From assembly GCA_963709555.1 (NCBI GenBank), contig CAVPWR010000005.1, forward strand, positions 186,001-250,000: a DNA stretch of 64,000 bases, in the 5' to 3' direction. Positions within the stretch are counted from its first letter, which is position 1, and each line of letters begins with the position of its first letter. The notes beneath the pieces are model-generated. The model was not told the DNA's origin. It did not search any database and saw nothing but the letters and a program-made list of their open reading frames with translations. This document shows positions 46,836 to 57,173 of the stretch, in pieces. The position numbers were made by a program, and so were the translations under genes. This DNA is from Sulfurisoma sp963709555 (GTDB lineage Bacteria > Pseudomonadota > Gammaproteobacteria > Burkholderiales > Rhodocyclaceae).

Positions 46836-47235
46836 GTCAGTTCTTTGAGTTTGTCATGGATGTTCTTCGGTATCGCAGTTGCTTTGCCCTTGGCCAGATC
46901 GAGACAGGCGACGCGCACCGTGGCCTCGACCAGCAACTCCCCCTCCCGCTCGATGCGCTGCAGGAAGACCACCTGGGCGCGGCCGAGTTCCCCGACGGTC
47001 GATTGCACTTCGATCAAATCGTCGAGCCGCGCCGGCTTGAGGTATTCGACTTGCAGCGAGCGCACGGCGAAGGCGATGCCGGCATCGCGTGCCAACTGCG
47101 CCTGTTCGAAGCCGAGTCCGCGTAGCAGTTCGGTGCGCGCCCGTTCGAGAAAGCGCAGGTAGTTCGCATAATAGACCACCCCGCCGGAGTCGGTGTCTTC
47201 GTAGTAAATGCGGAGCGGGAGGCAATGGCTTCGAG

Positions 47236-47239
<4 letters not shown>
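46832..47239 (-). CDS. ybgC: YbgC, Tol-associated acyl-CoA thioesterase
   Basis: A 135-residue hotdog-fold thioesterase. The catalytic region YYEDTDSGGVVYYANYLRFLERARTE-type (key residues D and Y) is near the N-terminus. GTG 47239 overlaps the ruvB stop as GTGA, which decides the start. YbgC acts on acyl-CoA and is linked to phospholipid metabolism. It connects the ruv and tol genes into one run. Confidence 0.94.
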
Positions 47240-48288
<1,049 letters not shown>

Positions 48289-48302
48289 CGGGGCAGTCTA
48301 CT

Positions 48303-48897
48303 TCATGCCTTGGACAGCAGCTTGAGTGCCTGGCGGATGCCGTCCGAGACGCTCGCATCCGGCGGCAGCTGCTTCATCGCGCCCAGCGCCTCGCGTTCGT
48401 TGTAGCCGAGCGCGAGCAGGGCGTTGAGGATGTCGCTGGTCGCGTCGGGCACCGTGCCGCCAGCGCCGACTTTTGCTGCAGCGGAGAGCTGGACCTTGGG
48501 CAGCCTGTCCTTGAGTTCGAGCAGCAGGCGCTCGGCGGTTTTCTTGCCGATGCCGGGGATCTTGACCAGCCTTCCCGCGTCCTGCATCACGACCGCCTGA
48601 CTGATCTCGCCAACCGAGAGGCCGGAGAGGATCGCCAGCGCGGTGCGTGCGCCGACGCCGGAAATCTTCAGCACCTGGCGGAACATCGCGCGCTCGTCCT
48701 CGGTGAGGAAGCCGAACAGCAGGTGGGCGTCCTCGCGCACGACGAGATGGGTGTGCAGGCTCACCCGCTCGCCGGCGGCGGGCAGGTTGTAGAAGGTGCT
48801 CATCGGCACGTCGATCTCGTAGCCGATGCCGCCGGCATCGACGGTGATCTGCGGCGGGTTCTTTTCGAGCAGGGTGCCGGTGATGCGTGCCGATCAT
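48303..48897 (-). CDS. ruvA: RuvA, Holliday junction-binding protein (frameshift near 48888)
   Basis: About 197 residues after correction. ATG 48897 overlaps the glycosyltransferase stop as ATGA. Removing one base near 48888 gives MIGRITGTLLEKNPPQITVD, the normal RuvA start, joined to VPMSTFYNLP. HhH motifs LKISGVGARTALAIL and LVKIPGIGKKTAERLLLE are intact. The flexible linker before domain III holds a perfect copy of the interspersed motif encoding KVGAGGT. Confidence 0.93.
48452..48473 (-). repeat. Interspersed motif copy in the ruvA linker
   Basis: On the minus strand: AAAGTCGGCGCTGGCG, GC, ACGG, a perfect match. It encodes KVGAGGT in the linker between RuvA domains II and III. Confidence 0.75.
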
Positions 48898-50084
48898 GCT
48901 GCGAGCTCCTCGATGCGCCGCACGAGGTTGGCGACGACCACCTCCTGCGGGAATGCCGCATATTTTCGCGCAAAGGCCTGCGCGTTGCCGGCGAAGAAGG
49001 GGTCGAAAACCACCTTCTGCAATTGTTGCTGCAGCTCTGTGGGGGGCTTTTCCGGATCGATCAGCAGTCCGGCGCCCATTTGCTCGACGCGCTTTGCCAT
49101 CAGGAACTGTTCGAGATGGCCCGGCAGCAGCAGCGTGGGTTTGCCGGCAAGCAGGAAGCGCGTGGTGGTGGAGAGACTGGCGTACGTAATGGCGGCATCG
49201 GCCTCGCGGCCGGTGCGCGCAAGATCGACTGGTGATTGGACGAAGACCAGATGCGGCGCACTGAAGCGTGAGATCAGCGCCTCGGGTGCAGCCGGAAAGA
49301 ACACCACCGTTGGTTGTCCCAGTGCGTGCAGCGCAGTCAGAGCGGATTCGTAATGACGACACTCGGTACGGAGGTAGGCGAACAGGCGCTTGCCCGGCAT
49401 ATTGGGCCACGGCGCCGGGTCGCCGACGCCGGCATCGGGCAAGTTGCCCCAGTAACGCGCCGGGCCGCGTTCGGCATAGTGGTCGAGTTCAGGAAAACCG
49501 AGCAGCGTGTCCTCGGCGACATCGAATAGTTGCGCAATGCCTCCGAGCGGCAGCTTGCCGAATCGCTCCAGCACGGCATTGATGCTGGCGAGCGCCGGCC
49601 GCTCGATGGCGGCAAGCTGCTCGGTCGGCAGTGGAATCCATGGCCGCATGTTTGGAGTGGGGGCCTGCCGTGGTGGCACGCAGAAGCCGCTGGAAAAGAG
49701 CACCGCCGGCAGGTCGAGCGTACGCGCGGCGAGAAGCGCGGTGGGTGCGTGGTCGGTCAGCACCACCTGTGCCCCCGCCAGCTTCATCAGTTCGCGCCAG
49801 GCGACGGTGAGGCCAAGGAGATCGGAGGCGCTGGCGTAGCCGAAGCGGAGCAGGATATCGGCATAGGTCAGTGGTGGCCCCTGTCGCGCCTGCTCGGGAC
49901 AGGTTGGTGCCTGCAGCCAGGAGAACCCTTCCTTGTCCAGGATCCGTGCGGCTGAGGTGCTCGATGCGACCGCCCAATGAACCACATGGCCTTTGTCGCG
50001 CAGCGTGCGGGCGAGCGGCAGGAAAGCGCCGATGTGGCCCAGATTGGCACCGAACTCCCAGCCATAGAAGACAGACAGGTTCAC
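48894..50084 (-). CDS. GT1/UGT-like glycosyltransferase between ruvC and ruvA
   Basis: A 396-residue protein of the GT-B fold. The N-terminal acceptor half begins FYGWEFGANLGHIGAFLPLA; the C-terminal nucleotide-sugar half has VFVQSPVDLARTGREADAAI, then AGKPTLLLPGHLEQFLMAKR and GAGLL, as in UGT/MGT enzymes. No signal peptide. It overlaps the ruvC stop and the ruvA start by four bases each, so it is translationally built into the ruvCAB run. That is an unusual place for such a gene. Donor and acceptor are unknown; no other glycan genes are nearby. Confidence 0.8.
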   Translation of the reverse strand: MNLSVFYGWEFGANLGHIGAFLPLARTLRDKGHVVHWAVASSTSAARILDKEGFSWLQAPTCPEQARQGPPLTYADILLRFGYASASDLLGLTVAWRELMKLAGAQVVLTDHAPTALLAARTLDLPAVLFSSGFCVPPRQAPTPNMRPWIPLPTEQLAAIERPALASINAVLERFGKLPLGGIAQLFDVAEDTLLGFPELDHYAERGPARYWGNLPDAGVGDPAPWPNMPGKRLFAYLRTECRHYESALTALHALGQPTVVFFPAAPEALISRFSAPHLVFVQSPVDLARTGREADAAITYASLSTTTRFLLAGKPTLLLPGHLEQFLMAKRVEQMGAGLLIDPEKPPTELQQQLQKVVFDPFFAGNAQAFARKYAAFPQEVVVANLVRRIEELAA

Positions 50085-50614
50085 ACCAGCCGCCCGTTCT
50101 TCACGCGCAGCCCGCGGGTCGAGATCGCGCCCAATCCCTGCCCGCCGTGGGCGTGGGCGATGGCGCAGGCCAGGGCGTCGGCGGCGTCGGCCGAGGGTTC
50201 GCCCGGCAGGGCGAGCAGGCGGCAGACCATGTGGGCGACCTGTTCCTTGGCGGCCTTGCCGTGGCCGACCACGGCCTGCTTGACCTGCAGGGCGGTGTAT
50301 TCGGCGACGGGCAGGTCGGCGCCGACCAGCGCCGCGATCGCGGCGCCCCGGGCCTGGCCGAGCAGCAGCGTCGATTGCGGGTTGACGTTGACGAACACCT
50401 TCTCGACCGCAGCTTCGGCGGGATGATAGGTGGCGATGACTTCGGCGATGCCGACCAGCAGTGTCTTGAGCCGCTCGGGCAGGCTGTCCTTGTCGCTGCT
50501 CTTGATGCAGCCGCTGGCGACGTAGGCCAGCTTCTGCCCGACCTTGTCGATGACCCCGAAGCCGGTGATCCTGAGACCGGGGTCGATGCCGAGGATGCGG
50601 ACGCTGTTTGTCAT
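50081..50614 (-). CDS. ruvC: RuvC, Holliday junction resolvase
   Basis: A 177-residue nuclease. Catalytic acidic residues appear in RILGIDPGLRITGFG (D near 10), AAVEKVFVNVNPQS (E) and EPSADAADALACAIAHAH (two D). ATG 50614 overlaps the EamA stop. It cuts junctions processed by RuvAB. Confidence 0.96.
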   Translation of the reverse strand: MTNSVRILGIDPGLRITGFGVIDKVGQKLAYVASGCIKSSDKDSLPERLKTLLVGIAEVIATYHPAEAAVEKVFVNVNPQSTLLLGQARGAAIAALVGADLPVAEYTALQVKQAVVGHGKAAKEQVAHMVCRLLALPGEPSADAADALACAIAHAHGGQGLGAISTRGLRVKNGRLV

Positions 50615-51460
50615 CGGCGGGAAAGATACACGCCGCCGACGGCCAGCGCCATGCCGGCGACCATGACGCCGGTGAGCGTTTCGCCGAAGATCAGCCAGGC
50701 CAGCAGGGCGGTGGTCGGCGGCGTCAGGTAGAACAGGCTCGCCACGTTGACGGCCGAGCCGGAACGGATCAGGAAGTTGAGCAGGGCGATGGCGCCGACC
50801 GACAGGGCCAGCACCAGCCAGGCCAGGGCGAAGACGAACTCGCCGGTCCACGTCGATGCGAAAGTCCTCGGTGACGGAAGCGACCAGCGCGGTGAGCACC
50901 GCCGTCGGCAGGAACTGCACCACGGCGCCGCTGCGCAGGTCGAAGCGCGGGCAGAAGCGCTTCTGGTAGAGCGTGCCGGCGGTGATGCCGAGCAGGGCGG
51001 CCACCGCCGGCCACAGCGCCTGCAGCGGCGAACCGCCGCTGGCTTTGCCCGACACCACCAGCGCGACGCCAGCGAGTCCGAGCACGAGTCCCAGCCACTG
51101 GCGCCGCGTCACGGCCTCGCCAAGTAGAACAGCGGCGCCGAAAGCCGTCAGCAGCGGCTGCATGCCGACCACCAGCGCGGTGATGCCCGCCGGCAGGCCT
51201 TGGTGGATGGCGACGAAGACGCCGCCGAGATAGAGGCCGTGCAGCAGCAGGCCGCTGATGCCGATATGCAGCCACTGACGCCGATCATGTGGCCACGGCG
51301 CACGCATGGCCAGCGCCAGCGGCAGCAGCAGGGACAGCACCAGCGCGTAGCGGACCGAGAGGAAGGACAGCGGCTCGGCGTGCGGCAGGCCGAGCTTGGC
51401 GCCGATGAAGCCCGAGCTCCAGAGCAGCACGAACAGCCAGGGGGCGAAACGGGCCAGCAT
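50611..51460 (-). CDS. EamA/DMT-family exporter (frameshift near 50857)
   Basis: A ten-helix transporter of the drug/metabolite family. N-terminal half: WLFVLLWSSGFIGAKLGLPH and GITALVVGMQPLLTAFGAAV. C-terminal half: FALAWLVLALSVGAIALLNF and FYLTPPTTALLAWLIFGETL. Between them one base near 50857 must be removed (giving RIDWTGEFVFALAW). About 282 residues. The substrate is unknown. It lies upstream of ruvC in the same run. Confidence 0.85.
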
Positions 51461-51478
51461 GAAAAAGTTATGCGAAGC

Positions 51479-51575
51479 GGTATCCCCTTGGGACGGCGCT
51501 GGCGGGACGGCTAGCCGTCCGCCGGGCCGCCCCAAGGACGGCTACGCTCCCCTGTGGGGGGCAGCGAACGTATCG
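51479..51575. repeat. Palindromic repeat between the EamA gene and yebC
   Basis: Nested inverted repeats: CCCCTTGGGACGGC (51484-51497) against GCCGCCCCAAGGA (51527-51539), the palindrome GGACGGCTAGCCGTCC (51506-51521), and CTCCCCTGTGGGGGGCAGC. Such palindromes around CCCCTTGGG are common between genes in Betaproteobacteria. A partial interspersed-motif copy (CGGCGCTGGCG, GG, ACGG at 51494-51510) is embedded. Confidence 0.55.
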
Positions 51576-51598
51576 TGTGAGCGTGGGGGGCCAGAGTG

Positions 51599-52324
51599 CT
51601 ACTCGTCCATCACCGCCGTGGTGTAAACGTCCTGCACGTCGTCGAGGCTTTCGAGCACGTCGAGCAGCTTCTGCATCTTCGCGGCGTCCTCGCCGGCGAA
51701 CTCGGTTTCGCTCTGCGGCTTCATCGTCACTTCGGCAAACTCCGGCTTGAGGCCCGCCTGTTCCAGCGCGTCCTTGACGGCAAGGAAGTCGTTGGGCGCG
51801 GTGATCACTTCGATCGAGCCGTCGTCGTTGCTCGTCACATCTTCGGCACCGGCTTCGATGGCCGCTTCCATCACCGCGTCCTCCGAAGTGCCCGGAGCGA
51901 AGAGGATCTGGCCGCAATGCTTGAACATGAACGCCACCGAACCGTCGGTGCCCATGTTGCCGCCGTACTTGTTGAAGGCATGGCGCACTTCGGCCACGGT
52001 GCGCACCTTGTTGTCGGTGAGGCAATCGACCATGACGGCCGCGCCGCTGAGGCCGTAACCCTCGTAGCGGATCTCGACGTAATCGACGCCTTCGAGTTCG
52101 CCGGTGCCCTTCTTGATGGCGTTGTCGATCTTGTCCTTGGGCATATTGACCGCCTTGCCCTTGTCCACGGCCATGCGCAGGCGCGGGTTGAAGCCCGGGT
52201 CACCGCCGCCCATCTTGGCGGCCACGGTGATTTCCTTGGCGATCTTGGAGAAGGCGGCGCCGCGTTTCTCGTCCTGGCGCCCCTTGCGATGCTGGATGTT
52301 GGCCCACTTGGAATGACCGGCCAT
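51599..52324 (-). CDS. yebC: YebC/PmpR-family protein
   Basis: A 241-residue protein with the diagnostic start AGHSKWANIQHRKGRQDEKR and NPRLRMAVDKGKAVNMPKDK and GYGLSGAAVMVDCLTDNK motifs. Family members act as transcription regulators or as helpers for translation of proline stretches. The conserved location upstream of ruvC supports the call. Complete. Confidence 0.96.
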   Translation of the reverse strand: MAGHSKWANIQHRKGRQDEKRGAAFSKIAKEITVAAKMGGGDPGFNPRLRMAVDKGKAVNMPKDKIDNAIKKGTGELEGVDYVEIRYEGYGLSGAAVMVDCLTDNKVRTVAEVRHAFNKYGGNMGTDGSVAFMFKHCGQILFAPGTSEDAVMEAAIEAGAEDVTSNDDGSIEVITAPNDFLAVKDALEQAGLKPEFAEVTMKPQSETEFAGEDAAKMQKLLDVLESLDDVQDVYTTAVMDE

Positions 52325-52412
52325 AATGGAATCCTTGCGTTGCTAGAATGAAAGCGCTCAATTTTAGCACCCGCCCCTCCCGTCTTCCCCGCCCTCACCG
52401 CCACCGACGACC

Positions 52413-53973
52413 ATGAGCCGACCGCTACCCATCGCCAAGACGCAACCGACCTGGAACTCTGCCTGCTGCCCCCGCTGGCCAATCGCCACGGCCTGATCAC
52501 CGGCGCCACCGGCACCGGCAAGACCGTGACCCTGCAGCGCCTGGCCGAGCAGTTCTCCGCCATCGGCGTGCCGGTGTTCCTCGCCGACATCAAGGGCGAC
52601 CTCTCCGGCCTCGGCGCGGCCGGCGGTCAAGTCGGACAAGCTGGCCGCGCGCCTCGACAAGCTCGGCATCACGGACTGGGCGCCGGCCGCCAGCCCCGTG
52701 GTGTTCTGGGACGTCTTCGGCGAAAGCGGCCACCCGGTGCGCGCCACCGTCTCCGACATGGGGCCGCTGCTGCTGGCGCGCCTGCTCGGCCTCAACGACA
52801 CGCAGGAGGGCGTGCTGCAGCTGGTGTTCAAGATCGCCGACGACCACGGCCTGCTGCTGCTCGACCTCAAGGACCTGCGCGCCATGGTGCAGCACGTCGG
52901 CGAGAACGCGAAGGAATTCACCACCGAGTACGGCAACGTCTCGGCGGCCAGCATCGGCGCCATCCAGCGTCGGCTGCTGACGCTCGACGACCCAGGGCGG
53001 CGCAGCCTTCTTCGGCGAACCCATGCTCGACATCGCCGACCTGATGCAGACGGATCAGGGCCGCGGCGTCATCAACATCCTCGCCGCCGAGAAGCTGATG
53101 AATTCGCCCAAGCTCTACTCGACCTTCCTGCTCTGGCTGCTGGCCGAGCTGTTCGAGCAGCTGCCCGAGGCCGGCGACCTGGACAAGCCCAAGCTGGTGT
53201 TCTTCTTCGACGAGGCGCACCTGCTGTTCAACGAGGCGCCGCCGGCGCTGCTGGAGAAGGTCGAGCAGGTGGTGCGGCTGATCCGCTCCAAGGGCGTCGG
53301 CGTCTATTTCGTCACCCAGAATCCGCTCGACGTGCCGGACAAGGTGCTGGGCCAGCTCGGCAACCGCGTGCAGCATGCGCTGCGGGCTTTCACCCCGCGC
53401 GACCAGAAGGCGGTGAAGGCCGCCGCCGAGACCCTGCGCGCCAACCCGAAGTTCGATGCCGAGACCGCCATCACCGAACTCGGCGTGGGCGAGGCGCTGG
53501 TGTCCTTCCTCGACGAGAAGGGCAGCCCGGCGGTGGTCGAGCGCGGCTTCGTGCTGGCGCCGTTCTCGCGCATCGGTCCGCTGACGGCGGAAGAACGCGC
53601 GGCGGCGATCAAGGGCTCGGTGATCTACGGCCACTACGAGCAGGCGGTGGACCGCGAATCGGCCTACGAGAAGCTGAAGGGGCAGCCGGCACAAAATGCC
53701 ACGAACCCGATGGCCGGCAGCAAAGTCGGCGGTAGCGGCACGGTGAATGGCGCGGCCGGCGCCCCTGCCGAAGCGGCGGAGTCGGGCGGCATGCTCGGCG
53801 CCATGGGTGGAATCGGCGACATGCTGGGCGGCATGTTCGGCGGTGGCTCGAGCCGCCGCCAGGGGATCGGCGAGGCCATGGTCAAGTCGGCGGTGCGCAC
53901 CATCGGCTCCCAGGTCGGCCGCGAAATCGTCCGCGGCGTGCTCGGCTCCATCCTCGGCGGCAGGCGGCGCTGA
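52413..53973 (+). CDS. DUF853/HerA-like ATPase (frame breaks near 52447, 52624, 52990)
   Basis: About 515 residues of a HerA/VirB4-type P-loop ATPase (DUF853). Walker A is GATGTGKTVTLQ near residue 33; Walker B is KLVFFFDEAHLLF; further motifs are GVGVYFVTQNPLDVPD and FTPRDQKAVKAAAETL. Three places need base removal: AA near 52447 (giving AKTPDLELCLLPPLANRHG), one G near 52624 and one C near 52990 (giving DDQGGAAFFGEPML). The C-terminal Gly/Ala/Met-rich linker (MLGAMGGIGDMLGGMFGG) holds a variant motif copy. The cellular role of this family is poorly known. Confidence 0.85.
53722..53743 (+). repeat. Variant interspersed motif copy in the DUF853 linker
   Basis: AAAGTCGGCGGTAGCG, GC, ACGG: two core mismatches. 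It encodes KVGGSGT in the low-complexity C-terminal linker. Confidence 0.5.
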
Positions 53974-54860
53974 GCAAGAACATCAGTGTCGGCTTCTGGC
54001 TGGCGATCCTTGCTGCTTTTGGCTTCTCGCTGAAGGCGATCTTCGTCAAGCTCGCCTATGCCGCGGCGCCGGTCGAGGCCGTGACGCTGCTGGCCCTGCG
54101 CATGGCCTTCGCCCTGCCGGTCTTTCTCTGGGTCGGTCTGCATTCCTCGCGCGGAGCGGCGCCGCTCGAACGCCGTGACTGGGCGCTCGTCGTCGCCCTC
54201 GGCCTGCTTGGCTATTACGGCGCCAGCATTTTCGACTTCCTCGGCCTGCGCTACATCAGTGCCGGCTTCGAACGACTGATCCTGTTTACCTACCCGACGC
54301 TGGTCATGCTCATCGGCGTGCTGTTCCTCGGCCAGCACATCGGCCGGCGCGAATGGGCGGCGCTGGCGTTGTGCTATGTCGGCATCGCCGCCGCCTTCGC
54401 CCACGACCTCGGCATGAGCACGGACGCGGCCGCGGTGTGGATCGGCAGCGGCTTCGTCTTCGCCTCGTCGCTCTGCTACGCGCTCTACCTCTCCGGCAGT
54501 GCGCGCATGATCGTCCGCCTTGGCAGCGCGCGGTTCACGGCGCTGGCGATGCTGGTTTCCACCGCCGCCACGCTGGCCCATTTCTTCGCCACCCAGCCCC
54601 TGGCGGCTCTGGTGCAACCGCTGCCCATCTACGGCTACGGCCTGGCGATGGCTATCCTGTCCACCGTGATCCCGGTTTTCGCCCAGTCGGCCGCCATCCG
54701 CCGCATCGGCAGCGGCCGTGCCGCCCTGATCGGCATGGTCGGCCCGCTCCTGACCATCGCCCTGGGCTGGTGGCTGCTCGGCGAGTCGATCTCGGCCTGG
54801 CAGATGGGCGGCGCGGCGCTGGTCATCGCCGGCATCGCCATGGTCGGGCGCCGCGGTTAG
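53970..54860 (+). CDS. EamA/DMT-family exporter (start uncertain)
   Basis: A ten-helix drug/metabolite transporter. The first helix (VGFWLAILAAFGFSLKAIF) is in frame from CTG 53970, which overlaps the DUF853 stop as CTGA. No ATG, GTG or TTG precedes it; the first GTG (54081) would lose that helix. Later motifs GYYGASIFDFLGLRYISAGF and RAALIGMVGPLLTIALGWWL are typical. Substrate unknown. Either a CTG start is used or one base is misread. Confidence 0.83.
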   Translation: MSKNISVGFWLAILAAFGFSLKAIFVKLAYAAAPVEAVTLLALRMAFALPVFLWVGLHSSRGAAPLERRDWALVVALGLLGYYGASIFDFLGLRYISAGFERLILFTYPTLVMLIGVLFLGQHIGRREWAALALCYVGIAAAFAHDLGMSTDAAAVWIGSGFVFASSLCYALYLSGSARMIVRLGSARFTALAMLVSTAATLAHFFATQPLAALVQPLPIYGYGLAMAILSTVIPVFAQSAAIRRIGSGRAALIGMVGPLLTIALGWWLLGESISAWQMGGAALVIAGIAMVGRRG

Positions 54861-54931
54861 GCGTCAGCGGGGCCGACCCAAGGTCGGAGGCGTCCCCGAG
54901 GCCGGGTGATTAACGGCTACAATCCAAGCCA

Positions 54932-57052
54932 ATGCATCGTCATATCTTGCGCTTCGCCAATATTACCGCCGCCGCCTTGTCATTGCTGACGGGTGGCGGT
55001 TCCGCTTTGGCGGTTCCGGCCGAAGGCGCGGTCGGGGCCGACCAAGGCATGGAACCATTCCTGTCGCTGAGCCTCAAGGAGTTGATGGCAATCGATGTCA
55101 CCATCTCCACCAATAGCCCGCAAAGCCTTGCCAAGGCACCGGCCGTGGTCTCGGTCATCACGGCGGACGACATCAGGGCCACCGGCGCGACCAACCTCAC
55201 CGAGATATTGCAAAGCATCCCCGGCGTTTACATCAGGTCCAACCTGTTCGGCTTCCGGCCCCTTGTGACGTTTCGCGGGGCCACTGGCAACCACACGCTG
55301 CTGATGGTGAACGGCGCGCCCATTAAAGACCTGGTATGGGCTTCGGGCATCTTCTGGAAGGGGCTGCCGACGAGCATGATCGAACGGGTGGAAATCGTCC
55401 GTGGCCCCGGTTCCGCCGTTTTCGGTTCGGACGCTTCCGCCGGCGTGATCAACGTCATCACCAAGACCGCAGGGGTGATCGATCACGCCGAGGCCGGCAT
55501 GCGCGCAGGCAGTTTCGACAGCCGGGAAGGCTGGGTGCAGTACGGTAGCCAGTGGAACGGCTTCGATATCGCCTTTACGGCCAATGTGTCGCGCACCGAT
55601 GGCCACAATCCGCTCATCGCAACGGATGGCCAGACGGCCCAGGACAAGAAAACCGGGACCCATGTTTCATATGCGCCCGGTCAGGTCGGCTACGGTTGGG
55701 ACAACCAGGATCTCCGCTTCTCCATCGCCCGGGGCAACTGGCGCCTGAATGCCGACTACATGCACCACGGCAACGTGGAAACAGGGCTGACGGGCGCCGC
55801 CGTGCTGGATCCGCTGACCCGCGGCAGCGACACTCGCTACAACATCGATCTGCTTTACAACAACGACACATTTGCCAAGGACTGGGGCCTTAACGCGGAA
55901 CTGCGTTATCTGCAACTCGACTACACCTCTGGCAATGGTTTCCAGGAAAACCCGCCGGGTTACATGGCCACAACTGCCGGCGTTCCCTATGCCAACGGGG
56001 TGCTCAATCTGCAGCGAGCGGCGGAGCGGCGACTGAGTTTCGAGACCAGCGGCCTGTACACCGGAGTGAAGAATCATGCCATCCGCCTAGGGGGAGGCCA
56101 CGTTTCGCAAGACCTGTATTCGGTCGAACAGTACATCAACAAAGGCACGGGACCCAATGGCACGCCGATTCCGGCTCCGACCGCTGCCGGCGGGAGTCCG
56201 CTGGTAAATGTTTCGGATACGCCTTACGCCTTTGCACCGGAAAAGGTTCGCACCATCAGTTACTTGTTTCTGCAGGATATTTGGTCTTTTGCCGAAGCCT
56301 GGGAACTGACTGCCGGAGCACGTTACGACTATTACTCGGATTTCGGTGGCACGTTGAACCCGCGCGCAGCCCTGGTCTGGCGGAGCACGGACCGTCTCAC
56401 GACGAAACTGATGTACGGCCAAGCCTTCCGGGCGCCATCCTATCTGGAACTGTATTCGCAGACCGCCGCGACCAGGCCCAATCACGATCTCACGCCGGAA
56501 CGTTCCAATACCTGGGATCTGGAATTTTCCTTCGCGGCCTCGAAGGACCTGAAACTGAGCATCAATTTTTACCGTTTTGCCCAGACCAACGTCATCGGTG
56601 CTGATGCAACCAACCAGTACCAGAACATTGGCGACCTCTCGGCGAGCGGTGTCGAAATGGAAGCCCTGTGGCAGGCAACGAAGACGCTTCGGGTATCGGG
56701 CAACCTGAACAATCGTTGGGAGGACTACTCGCCATTGCGCAGCTTCAACGTGCCCAAACAAAAAGCCTACCTGCGCACGGACTGGGTATTCATGCCCGGC
56801 TGGAACTGGAACCTGCAGGCCAACTGGATCGGCAGGCACCTGCATCCAGCCGGCGACCCACGTTCGCCCGTGAATGCATACTCCGTGGTGGATACCACCA
56901 TACGTTATTCCCCCCGCAAGGAATGGGAGCTTGCGGCTTCCATACGCAACCTGTTCGACGTGGATGCTCGGGAATACTCCAGTAGCGCCATTCCCGATAA
57001 CTTGCCTCTGCCCAGGCGCAATGCCTATGCGGAAATAAGATTCAGGTTTTAG
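54932..57052 (+). CDS. TonB-dependent outer-membrane receptor
   Basis: A 706-residue receptor. Signal peptide (ITAAALSLLTGGGSALA), a short N-terminal stretch LSLKELMAIDVTIST, then the plug (PAVVSVITADDIRATGATNL, RGPGSAVFGSDASAGVINVI) and a 22-strand-type barrel ending in aromatic F (YAEIRFRF). The plug ending and size fit siderophore, vitamin or small-organic receptors. It is followed by a YfiR-type protein and a hybrid sensor kinase on the same strand, suggesting a sensing role. The sequence looks less GC-rich than neighbouring genes. Confidence 0.92.
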   Translation: MHRHILRFANITAAALSLLTGGGSALAVPAEGAVGADQGMEPFLSLSLKELMAIDVTISTNSPQSLAKAPAVVSVITADDIRATGATNLTEILQSIPGVYIRSNLFGFRPLVTFRGATGNHTLLMVNGAPIKDLVWASGIFWKGLPTSMIERVEIVRGPGSAVFGSDASAGVINVITKTAGVIDHAEAGMRAGSFDSREGWVQYGSQWNGFDIAFTANVSRTDGHNPLIATDGQTAQDKKTGTHVSYAPGQVGYGWDNQDLRFSIARGNWRLNADYMHHGNVETGLTGAAVLDPLTRGSDTRYNIDLLYNNDTFAKDWGLNAELRYLQLDYTSGNGFQENPPGYMATTAGVPYANGVLNLQRAAERRLSFETSGLYTGVKNHAIRLGGGHVSQDLYSVEQYINKGTGPNGTPIPAPTAAGGSPLVNVSDTPYAFAPEKVRTISYLFLQDIWSFAEAWELTAGARYDYYSDFGGTLNPRAALVWRSTDRLTTKLMYGQAFRAPSYLELYSQTAATRPNHDLTPERSNTWDLEFSFAASKDLKLSINFYRFAQTNVIGADATNQYQNIGDLSASGVEMEALWQATKTLRVSGNLNNRWEDYSPLRSFNVPKQKAYLRTDWVFMPGWNWNLQANWIGRHLHPAGDPRSPVNAYSVVDTTIRYSPRKEWELAASIRNLFDVDAREYSSSAIPDNLPLPRRNAYAEIRFRF

Positions 57053-57173
57053 GCCCCACACACTGGTCGCGAATGAAAATCACTGGTGAGGCCCGTGTGG
57101 CCGGGATCAAGCGCAAAGTAGGGTGCCGGTTCGAAGCCGCCGCTCGCCTGCGATCGCGCCAGATGCTGGCGGC

